Virus record (IMG/VR): IMGVR_UViG_3300009620_001904
Coordinates: 1-22,530 of that record
Reading direction: 5' to 3' (one strand)
Source of the DNA: a virus
Length of the DNA stretch: 22,530 nt
The notes below the pieces were generated by a model, which saw nothing but the letters and a program-made list of their open reading frames with translations, had not been told where the DNA came from and made no database searches. The position numbers and the translations under genes were made by a program. This document shows positions 7,173 to 12,161 of the stretch, piece by piece; the first letter of the stretch is position 1; the number at the start of each line of letters is the position of its first letter.

Positions 7173-8789
7173 TTAGAGATTGATCCCTTCTAATCCTTCT
7201 ACTTCTTCGTAGTCTTTTTCAAAGTGCGTTGCAAACACTGACATAGCCCTCTCTTTCTGCTCTGTTTCTTTGAGAGTATTTACATGACAAACTATCAGTG
7301 CAGTAGTTATGTCCACTCCCCGCAGCAAAGTCTTTGCTGTCATAATCAATGATCTTGTAGAGATGGTAGTTGTAATGTCCTCTCTCATATCAACAGCCAT
7401 TTGCCTTAGCTTGTTAGCAGTCTTACCAAAGTACTGCTCTGGAAGAATCCCATCCAGTATCACTGGCTCATCTGCAATCTCATCCTTGATCTGAATGATT
7501 CTCATTCTGTCAAGCAAGGCTTTGTCTAGTGGGTTGTTGAAGTAACCACCACCAGTTGGGTTGCCTGTTGCATATATCCAGAGTTTAGGATGAACAGGTA
7601 TTTCATCTTCACTATTTTCATAGACAGTGAAGTGTCTGTACCCATCTTCCATTAGTGAGTGCAGCCTGTTGTTGAATTCTGGCGGAGCCTTTGGTAACTC
7701 ATCAAGAATTAACATGCCACCCTCACCGCTTGCCCTAACCATCTTGGTTACTGTTCCATCTTGCCAGCCCAGTCCAATACCTAAGTATTCATAGCTGCTC
7801 ATGTCTTGACCTAGGCCAGTCTTACCTATTACTGTTCCGTCTGCCTGTCTCCAGAACGGGGTTGGTCTTGGAGTACCTACTAATACTTCTTGGTCAATAC
7901 GACTTGTAAAAGTAATACTGTTTATGTTGTCTCTGCCAGTGTGTTCACCTAGCATGTGACCCATGAAAGTCTTGCCTGCACCAGCCTCACCCTCCATATA
8001 TATTGGAGATCCTTCTAGTGATAAGCAAAGATTGAATACTTTATCGCCATAATCTGTTAGTGCAATCTTGTATTCCGCTGCGTCTTTAGCTGCACTAAGC
8101 TCATTAGCATCTAGCTTTGGAACAGACCAAGCTTCCTTATTGGTTATGTCAAAGCCAAGCCCACTCTCTACATCAGATGTATTTGGCACAACAGTGCCAG
8201 CCATTGACGCATCTGCTAATACTTCCCCAGCTATTTCTTCCATGCCTAACGTTAGAAGAAAGTAAGGATTATGCATAAGTATTTTATGGACATGATCCCT
8301 GTCATATTCAGCTATGTAAGCAGCATTTTGCCTAGCCTCTGCGGTACACGCAGCGGTGGCTGCCAGCCTTGGCTTGATATAAGTCTGATCTGATTGTTTA
8401 GAACTATATCTGCCAGTGAGCCGTGTCAGATTGGTGTGAATCCCATCAAGATAAGTAGTCAACCACTGTTTATATTTCTGGGCAGTAGTATTGCTAAAGG
8501 GAATGTTATACATAAGAACACTACTGCTTGCAGTTGGTTCGAATGTTGTGACTAATCCCTTTGTGTAATCTTCAATGAGAAAATTACCAGTAGTAATAGC
8601 TATTGGAAGTACTGCGCCAGAGCCTTTGCTTTTAGCACATAACTCCATGAATTTATGTTCAACGCCCTGTGTATCTCTGATATATGTGCTGTTTGTCACT
8701 AAATATCTGTGACTGAGTGATCGTCCTCTGCAAAATGCTTGAAGCGTAGTCTCATACTGAGCAGGAACTCCGATATTTTGAATTGTCAT
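7173..8789 (-). CDS. MoxR/CobS-type AAA+ ATPase
   Basis: A 538-residue protein whose second half is an AAA_5 (MoxR/CobS) ATPase. Visible motifs are Walker A GEAGAGKT (about 267-274), Walker B MLILDEL (D363-E364), sensor 1 in WIYATGNP (N410), and an STRS segment in the lid. ATPases of this group form hexamers that remodel or load metal into target complexes, with a VWA protein as partner; that partner is encoded two small genes downstream. The N-terminal ~240 residues are not a familiar domain and may be phage-specific. The frame opens upstream to 8846, but the ATG at 8787-8789 has AAGAAAGG in good position and does not overlap the previous gene, so I use it. Confidence 0.8.
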   Translation of the reverse strand: MTIQNIGVPAQYETTLQAFCRGRSLSHRYLVTNSTYIRDTQGVEHKFMELCAKSKGSGAVLPIAITTGNFLIEDYTKGLVTTFEPTASSSVLMYNIPFSNTTAQKYKQWLTTYLDGIHTNLTRLTGRYSSKQSDQTYIKPRLAATAACTAEARQNAAYIAEYDRDHVHKILMHNPYFLLTLGMEEIAGEVLADASMAGTVVPNTSDVESGLGFDITNKEAWSVPKLDANELSAAKDAAEYKIALTDYGDKVFNLCLSLEGSPIYMEGEAGAGKTFMGHMLGEHTGRDNINSITFTSRIDQEVLVGTPRPTPFWRQADGTVIGKTGLGQDMSSYEYLGIGLGWQDGTVTKMVRASGEGGMLILDELPKAPPEFNNRLHSLMEDGYRHFTVYENSEDEIPVHPKLWIYATGNPTGGGYFNNPLDKALLDRMRIIQIKDEIADEPVILDGILPEQYFGKTANKLRQMAVDMREDITTTISTRSLIMTAKTLLRGVDITTALIVCHVNTLKETEQKERAMSVFATHFEKDYEEVEGLEGINL

Positions 8790-8800
8790 ACTTGCCTTTC

Positions 8801-9103
8801 TTAGTATTCTGACGGAAACAGTAAGGTCGTTACTGATCTGTCCCACTCTGTAATAATCCAGAGCTTATCTTCTCTACCCTCATAGAGATTAGTGGCATCT
8901 ATTGGATAAGAACTCAGCAGCCTGCCACCAGTCTTGGCTGAATCATCATTGAGTTTCGCATCTTCAGCGTCAAGTTCACCCCAATCACCTGACTTATGCT
9001 TATCTAGTAACTTACTAACAACAGATTTACGTTCATCGGGGTTTTTCATAACCCAACCTGCTACCCCTGCTGTTACCACTGTCCTTCCAAGATCAACTTC
9101 CAT
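8801..9103 (-). CDS. Plasmid/phage conserved hypothetical (GDWGDLD-type)
   Basis: A 100-residue protein. The segments HKSGDWGELDAEDAKLND, GGRLLSSY and KLWIITEWDRSVTTLLFPSEY match, from memory, a small family common on plasmids and mobile elements and usually annotated 'plasmid related protein'; its biochemical role is unknown to me. The ATG at 9101-9103 has GAAAGG upstream; the longer frame to 9169 would use GTG without a ribosome-binding site. It is the first gene of the leftward block, so it may be the first expressed. Confidence 0.7.
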   Translation of the reverse strand: MEVDLGRTVVTAGVAGWVMKNPDERKSVVSKLLDKHKSGDWGELDAEDAKLNDDSAKTGGRLLSSYPIDATNLYEGREDKLWIITEWDRSVTTLLFPSEY

Positions 9104-9155
9104 ACTTATAAACCTTTCTTCGGTTTCGTTTTCGCTTGTCCGTTCCCTCACCTCC

Positions 9156-9186
9156 AGTGTACCACACACTCACACACACTTGTCAA
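9156..9186 (-). promoter_or_regulatory. Candidate leftward promoter
   Basis: On the minus strand, TTGACA (9181-9186) and TACACT (9156-9161) are spaced 19 bases apart, with TGG before the -10. The -35 is a perfect sigma-70 match; the spacing is long. The spacer contains the GTGTGTGTGAGT box shared with 5099-5110. It points into the leftward block, 50 bases from the first start codon. Confidence 0.45.
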
Positions 9187-9202
9187 ATCCCGAAGGGATT
9201 TG
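9184..9202. promoter_or_regulatory. Inverted repeat at the -35 (possible operator)
   Basis: Perfect 8-bp arms CAAATCCC / GGGATTTG with a 3-base centre overlap the candidate -35 of the leftward promoter. The position and dyad symmetry suit a repressor site; a small hairpin is the alternative. Confidence 0.4.
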
Positions 9203-9398
9203 TTTAACGAAAATCCGTCCGAAAATGTGGCGAAATGTGTCCCTTTATTTAAATATAAAAATAGACCCCATCAATAAGAGATCAACCTTATCAATGAGGT
9301 CTAAGCAAGAGGTCATCTAGCTTAAGAAAGGGTAGAAAACTAGGAATGTCATAAGTAAAGAGGACAAGTCTCTGACTTACGCCTCTTGCTCATTAGAT

Positions 9399-9404
9399 TA
9401 TACT
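9399..9404 (+). promoter_or_regulatory. Possible -10 for terS
   Basis: TATACT lies 30 bases before the terS start. The sequence 17 bases upstream (TTACGC) is a poor -35, so this is only a weak promoter candidate. Confidence 0.25.
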
Positions 9405-9434
9405 TAGCCTATGTGTAAAAAGGGGTAAGGTTTT

Positions 9435-10004
9435 ATGGCTGGACATCAATTAGATAAAAGAACTAAGACAGTAGAGGTAATAAAGAAGGCTAAGATGGGC
9501 AGAGAGCCTGTCATCCCTGCCTTTGGTGTTACTAGGCGAGAAGAACTGTTTTGCAGAGAGGTAATCGAAGGGTCTACCTTAACTGAGGCTTATAAGCTAG
9601 CGTATCAGCCCCATATTAACTCTACTATTCAGTCAATACATAACAAAGCCTCTGCTTTATTCCGCAAGGAAAGGGTAGCAAGAAGGGTAGAAGAACTGTA
9701 TGAGCAGCAGGATTCACTGTCAAGACTAGACACAGACTATGTAATCACTAACCTGATAAGTAATCATAGGATAGCTTTAGAGTCGGGCGATCTGACATCA
9801 AGTAATAAATCATTAGAATTATTAGGGCGACATCTAAATCTATTTGAAAGAAAACCACAAGCAGACGAACAAGTTGCTAGTTTATTTAGTTGGATAGCCC
9901 AACAGTCTGGCAACATAAATATAGAAAAACCTAGGGATTCAGCACTCGCTCCAGCTACGATAGAGGTAGAGGTCAAAGAGTTAGACGGTCAACCAGACAA
10001 CTGA
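9435..10004 (+). CDS. terS: Terminase small subunit
   Basis: A 189-residue protein resembling terminase small subunits, which bind the packaging site and regulate the large subunit. The basic N-terminus is followed by TRREELFCREVIEGSTLTEAYKLAY, a helix-turn-helix-like DNA-binding segment at about 33-58 (cited as a landmark). Then come VARRVEELYEQQ and DTDYVITNLISNHRIALESGDL with KSLELLGRHLNLF, the usual oligomerisation region. The C-terminus is polar. The ATG has AAGG four bases upstream. It is isolated from terL by 3.8 kb of mostly opposite-strand sequence, which is unusual. Confidence 0.75.
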   Translation: MAGHQLDKRTKTVEVIKKAKMGREPVIPAFGVTRREELFCREVIEGSTLTEAYKLAYQPHINSTIQSIHNKASALFRKERVARRVEELYEQQDSLSRLDTDYVITNLISNHRIALESGDLTSSNKSLELLGRHLNLFERKPQADEQVASLFSWIAQQSGNINIEKPRDSALAPATIEVEVKELDGQPDN

Positions 10005-10022
10005 CCGCCTAACAGTCTACCC

Positions 10023-10054
10023 CTGCCAAAGCCAAAAAAATTAGGCTTTGGCAG
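10023..10054. repeat. 11-bp hairpin after terS
   Basis: Arms CTGCCAAAGCC / GGCTTTGGCAG enclose an A-rich 10-base loop 19 bases after the terS stop. No T-run follows, so it is probably an mRNA 3'-end or protective hairpin rather than a terminator on its own. Confidence 0.55.
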
Positions 10055-10062
10055 TAAGCTCT

Positions 10063-10077
10063 GTAAGAAGTACCCCC
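10063..10077 (+). repeat. GTAAGAAGTAC repeat, copy 1
   Basis: GTAAGAAGTACCCCC occurs here and, inverted, at 13798-13812. The 11-base core also occurs at 12083-12093. Confidence 0.6.
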
Positions 10078-10096
10078 TGAAGATTTGGGGTTAAAT

Positions 10097-10133
10097 AAAA
10101 AAAGGGAGCGGCCCTAAAGCTGCTCCCCTTTTG
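10097..10133. terminator. Bidirectional intrinsic terminator
   Basis: A 9-bp stem (GGGAGC-GGC paired with GCT-GCTCCC, one G:U) is flanked by A-run and T-run on both sides. On the minus strand it lies directly after the CCA end of the tmRNA-like RNA and is followed by seven T. On the plus strand it can end terS transcription. Confidence 0.8.
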
Positions 10134-10141
10134 TTATTAGT

Positions 10142-10220
10142 TGGTGGAGGTGGGGGGAATCGAACCCCCGTCCTGCAACTTCCACATGTGGTTTTAGTTG
10201 CAGTCTTACCAGTCACCCCC
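10142..10220 (-). ncRNA. Minimal tmRNA-like (tRNA-like domain only) RNA
   Basis: The minus strand folds as a 79-nt tRNA-like molecule. The 7-bp acceptor stem is GGGGGTG (10214-10220) with CACCTCC (10146-10152), the third pair being G3:U70, the alanine identity pair. A73 and an encoded CCA follow (10142-10145). The T arm is GGGGG-TTCGATT-CCCCC (10153-10169), and GAC links it to the next helix as in tmRNA. The D region ACTGGTAAGA has no stem, as in tmRNA. Instead of an anticodon arm there is an 8-bp helix (CTGCAACT/AGTTGCAG) like tmRNA helix P2, closed by a 15-base loop containing the palindrome CCACATGTGG. There is no room for a tag-coding domain or pseudoknots. A strong terminator follows on the same strand. 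Alternatives are a degenerate tmRNA remnant or a divergent tRNA; an attachment site alone would not keep the paired 5' half. Confidence 0.75.
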
Positions 10221-10225
10221 CTAAA

Positions 10226-10249
10226 GCGGGCGACATTTCTGTCGCCCGC
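10226..10249 (-). repeat. GCGGGC hairpin upstream of the tmRNA-like RNA
   Basis: A perfect 10-bp stem (GCGGGCGACA/TGTCGCCCGC) with a 4-base loop lies after the 108-aa gene and 5 bases before the RNA. Only TTTAG follows on the minus strand, so termination may be leaky and the RNA could be processed from read-through transcript. It is one of three similar gene-spacer hairpins. Confidence 0.6.
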
Positions 10250-10270
10250 ATAAGCGATTACTATTTACAT

Positions 10271-10597
10271 CTATGGATGGTTTTTATCGTAATCGCTTAT
10301 AGATATTGCTATGCCACGTAGTGAAACGGCTACATCTGAAAGATTTTCAGATAACTCTGTATCTCTTCCAGATATTATTAGCTGGCTGCTAGAGATGTCA
10401 TCTTTGATGACATCTCTAATGGAGCCGATAGTGGCTAGCAATGCGTAGATCTCTGCCCTTTTATGCAGTTGATCTACGCTAAAAGGCATTGTTCCATCTG
10501 ACTGAACATCTGCTAAAACCTTAGCATCGTTCAAAGATGTAACTGCCTTTTCATAGTCTAAGCCCGGCAATATGTTCGGTCTGTTTTCATCAGACAT
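10271..10597 (-). CDS. Hypothetical protein sharing a peptide with the VWA gene
   Basis: A 108-residue protein of unknown family, acidic and mostly helical. The ATG has AGAGGA five bases upstream. Residues about 62-76 include KDDISSSQLII, identical in peptide and in 32 nucleotides to a segment of the VWA protein encoded at 5120-6799. The same stretch forms half of a 13-bp perfect hairpin in the DNA (10390-10418). It is the gene nearest to the tmRNA-like RNA. Confidence 0.6.
   Translation of the reverse strand: MSDENRPNILPGLDYEKAVTSLNDAKVLADVQSDGTMPFSVDQLHKRAEIYALLATIGSIRDVIKDDISSSQLIISGRDTELSENLSDVAVSLRGIAISISDYDKNHP
10374..10405 (-). repeat. 32-nt exact repeat, copy 2
   Basis: Identical over 32 bases to 5655-5686, on the same strand and in the same coding frame (KDDISSSQLII). 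Flanking bases differ immediately on both sides. Confidence 0.9.
10390..10418. repeat. 13-bp perfect hairpin inside the 108-aa gene
   Basis: Arms TAGAGATGTCATC / GATGACATCTCTA with a 3-base loop. The left arm and loop belong to the 32-nt repeat; the right arm is unique to this copy. Confidence 0.85.
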
Positions 10598-10618
10598 AAG
10601 TTCCTCTTGAGAGTTAAT

Positions 10619-10642
10619 GCGGGCGACATTGCTGCCGCCCGC
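10619..10642 (-). repeat. GCGGGC hairpin between 62-aa and 108-aa genes
   Basis: Nearly the same hairpin as at 10226-10249 (GCGGGCGACA / TGCCGCCCGC, one mismatch) in the spacer between two leftward genes. Confidence 0.6.
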
Positions 10643-10647
10643 CTGAA

Positions 10648-10836
10648 CTAAGCTGGTTTCTTGTGCTGGATTACTCCAACACTGAAACCAGACTCGCGAA
10701 AACGCTTCGCAAGCTTTTCACGCTGTTCACGGTCTTTAGCGTCCAGCTCAGCGTTCCTGATGTTAAGATATTTCAAAACATCAAAGGACTGAGATGGACT
10801 AAGACCGTCACCAGTAAGTGCAGCAGCTTTAGGCAT
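10648..10836 (-). CDS. Small basic hypothetical protein
   Basis: A 62-residue protein of unknown family. The middle is a charged helix (NAELDAKDREQREKLAKRF) and the C-terminus is basic. The ATG has TGAGG nine bases upstream. GC-rich hairpins flank it on both sides, as with its neighbours, so it may be a separately stabilised cistron. Its small size and charge suit a virion or regulatory protein, but nothing specific can be claimed. Confidence 0.55.
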   Translation of the reverse strand: MPKAAALTGDGLSPSQSFDVLKYLNIRNAELDAKDREQREKLAKRFRESGFSVGVIQHKKPA

Positions 10837-10851
10837 ACGCTTTTACCTCAA

Positions 10852-10905
10852 GCGGGCAAGGCAACGGATGCTTTTTGTAATGCATCCCATGTGTTGCCTG
10901 CCCGC
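10852..10905 (-). repeat. GCGGGC nested hairpin between genes
   Basis: Outer arms GCGGGC(A)AGGCAAC / GTTGCCTGCCCGC pair over 13 bp with one bulge; inner arms GGATGC/GCATCC pair over 6 bp. It fills the spacer between the 266-aa and 62-aa genes and shares GCGGGC ends with the other two spacer hairpins. Confidence 0.65.
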
Positions 10906-10920
10906 ACTAAGCTGGGCAAA

Positions 10921-11721
10921 CTAGGAAGTTAATCCTATTTTGCTCAGCAAGTTTGGAGACTTCGGAGCTTCAGCAGGTTTAGCTTCCTGTTGGGCCTCAA
11001 GCCCGGCAGTAAGCATGTGAACCTGCTTTGCTAGCAGTTCAAGCTGCTGCTTTAGAGACTGGTTTTCAGACTCTAATGCAGATGTATCAGCTTGAACAAC
11101 TGGAGGAGTCTCCAGTTGAGGTACTGGCGGCGTAACCTGCGCTGCTGGTGGTGCTACAGTCCCCTGTGCATAAGCACTGGGGTGCACAACCAAATTGCCT
11201 TTAGAGGCAGTTTGTGTGTGCCTGCCGCACCACGGTTGCGCATAAGCTGGCGCGTCGCATCTGTAACCATCTGCGGCTTTGGAAGCTATACACTTTCCAT
11301 TAGCCACGATGGGAATACCTTTGTAACTGGTAATGCCAGTTACTGGATTCCCTGAGCCAACCGGACTTGAATTCCCATTCAAGTTCGTAGCTGGCTCTGT
11401 TGGTGCTGTAGCACCAACAAATGCTGGCGGCTGGAAAGTGGCTACAACAGGCTGTTGAGCAGGTTGCATAGCTTTGATCTCAGATTGGATCTTAGATCTA
11501 AAAGCTGTGTACTTGTCTGCTGTCGCAGAGAACCACTCGCCGTGCTGATTGGCTTGAACATCGTTGCCTTGGGCTCGATGCCAAGCGTCAATCCCCGGCA
11601 CAGCCCATCTACGTGGGCTGCGGATGTGGTTCTGCAAGTGCTCAAGCTGTTGAGCGCCCATCCCACAGAGGCAGACATAGCGCATTGCGCTTGCCGTGAA
11701 TTCCGGATTGCCTATATTCAA
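10921..11721 (-). CDS. Hypothetical protein with possible zinc sites and C-terminal coiled coil
   Basis: A 266-residue protein. It has an N-terminal C17-x-C19 followed by H28 and H32, a P/A/Q-rich linker, and a C-x(11)-C-x(9)-C-x2-H cluster at about 144-169, similar to small C3H zinc motifs in phage proteins (GYRCDAPAYAQPWCGRH). A second P/Q/V-rich linker leads to a coiled coil at about 213-240 (ALESENQSLKQQLELLAKQ). The start is TTG at 11719-11721, with AGAAAG 12 bases upstream; the first ATG (11683-11685) is the alternative. The modular linker pattern suggests a scaffold or virion-associated protein, but function is unknown. A highly structured segment lies just upstream of its start. Confidence 0.55.
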   Translation of the reverse strand: MNIGNPEFTASAMRYVCLCGMGAQQLEHLQNHIRSPRRWAVPGIDAWHRAQGNDVQANQHGEWFSATADKYTAFRSKIQSEIKAMQPAQQPVVATFQPPAFVGATAPTEPATNLNGNSSPVGSGNPVTGITSYKGIPIVANGKCIASKAADGYRCDAPAYAQPWCGRHTQTASKGNLVVHPSAYAQGTVAPPAAQVTPPVPQLETPPVVQADTSALESENQSLKQQLELLAKQVHMLTAGLEAQQEAKPAEAPKSPNLLSKIGLTS

Positions 11722-11743
11722 TTCTTAGCATATCTTTCTACTT

Positions 11744-11898
11744 GTGGCTCACGAACATCGCAAGCAACTTAAATTTTCCAGAGCAGGGCGAAAGAAATTC
11801 AGGGCGCAAGTATTCTGCGAATCCGGTTTATCCGGCCTGACTTGCGCCGGGGAGTTCCGCCCTGCTAAATTTGTGTTGCGCAGCAGAGTGTGAGCCAC
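11744..11898. ncRNA. Structured element A (155 nt), candidate RNA or 5' leader
   Basis: Four helices are nested in order: GTGGCTCAC/GTGAGCCAC (9 bp), GCAAC-TT-AAATTT/AAATTT-GT-GTTGC (11 bp with a small internal loop), AGCAGGGCG/CGCCCTGCT (9 bp) and GGCGCAAGT/ACTTGCGCC (9 bp). Two small hairpins (ATTC-TGC-GAAT and CCGG-TTTAT-CCGG) close the end. On the minus strand it would be the leader of the 266-aa gene, ending 22 bases before the TTG start. On the plus strand it would start a non-coding RNA. I do not recognise it as a known family. Confidence 0.6.
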
Positions 11899-11937
11899 GT
11901 AGAAACAGGCTAAGAAGAATATGGGGAGTTCACTGCT

Positions 11938-12045
11938 ATGTGCAATGTCTGCCATGCTAAGCAGTTGGGTAGTTGCATTGCTGAAGCACTGCAACGCTGC
12001 TTAGCTTGTGGGATAGCAGAGTCAAGCAGCAGATCAGCAGGCTGA
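11938..12045 (+). CDS. Possible 35-aa CxxC-CxxC peptide
   Basis: A short plus-strand frame with ATG at 11938 and GGGGAG nine bases upstream encodes 35 residues with C2, C5, C13, C21 and C24, a zinc-ribbon-like pattern. It overlaps stem-loops B and C, so it may be chance coding over RNA structure. Low confidence. Confidence 0.25.
   Translation: MCNVCHAKQLGSCIAEALQRCLACGIAESSSRSAG
11956..12005. repeat. Structured element B
   Basis: Nested arms GCTAAGCAG/CTGCTTAGC (9 bp) and GTTGCA/TGCAAC (6 bp) in the gap between the 266-aa and 201-aa genes. Confidence 0.6.
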
Positions 12046-12076
12046 GAAACTGACTGCTGACCAGCTTAAGCTTGAC
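12021..12076. repeat. Structured element C
   Basis: Nested arms GTCAAGC/GCTTGAC (7 bp) and TCAGCAG/CTGCTGA (7 bp), directly following element B. Confidence 0.5.
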
Positions 12077-12106
12077 CCAGCGGTAAGAAGTACGGGGTAT
12101 TTTTTT
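12075..12106 (+). terminator. Possible plus-strand terminator
   Basis: Short paired segments ACCC/GGGT and GTA/TAC, formed by a GTAAGAAGTAC repeat copy, are followed by seven T on the plus strand. The stem is weak, but it would suit the end of a plus-strand RNA starting near element A. Confidence 0.35.
12083..12099 (+). repeat. GTAAGAAGTAC repeat, copy 2
   Basis: GTAAGAAGTACGGGGTA; nearly the same string occurs at 13787-13804 with one mismatch and one extra G. Confidence 0.6.
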
Positions 12107-12117
12107 GTGAGTAACAC

Positions 12118-12154
12118 AAAAAAAAGGGCAGGATGGCGTTAGCCATCCTGCCCT
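12118..12154 (-). terminator. Strong intrinsic terminator of the 201-aa gene
   Basis: A perfect 13-bp stem (AGGGCAGGATGGC / GCCATCCTGCCCT, loop of 4) is followed on the minus strand by eight T, seven bases after the stop codon at 12162. Confidence 0.9.
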
Positions 12155-12161
12155 AAGTAGA

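Larger units (their letters stand above)
9104..9434. other. Divergent intergenic control region
   Basis: This 331-base gap separates the leftward block from terS. It holds the leftward promoter candidate and dyad, an AT-rich tract (9240-9260), short GAGGTC / ATCAA repeats (9266-9320) without clear order, and the terS promoter region. I see no gene in it. Confidence 0.5.
11722..12161. other. 440-base structured intergenic segment
   Basis: Between two leftward genes this segment holds elements A, B and C, a repeat copy at 12083 and terminators in both directions. No convincing protein gene is present; the 35-aa frame is doubtful. Confidence 0.55.

Noticed and set aside
5120-8789. Cobaltochelatase genes of a cobalamin pathway
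   Set aside because: Only the AAA+ and VWA architecture is shared; no CobN or other pathway gene is nearby and the surrounding genes are phage genes.
10142-10220. Ordinary tRNA gene
   Set aside because: The T arm and acceptor fit, but there is no D stem and no 5-bp stem with 7-base anticodon loop; the internal hairpin is 8 bp with a 15-base loop, and the GGAC linker and G3:U70 pair point to tmRNA.
10142-10220. Attachment site copied from a host tmRNA gene
   Set aside because: An att core would carry only the 3' end. Here the 5' acceptor strand and D region are also present and pair with it, and no integrase gene is in the window. It is not fully excluded outside the window.
10663-11772. Plus-strand open frames opposite the leftward small genes
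   Set aside because: They are antisense shadows; the minus-strand frames have better starts, leaders and composition.
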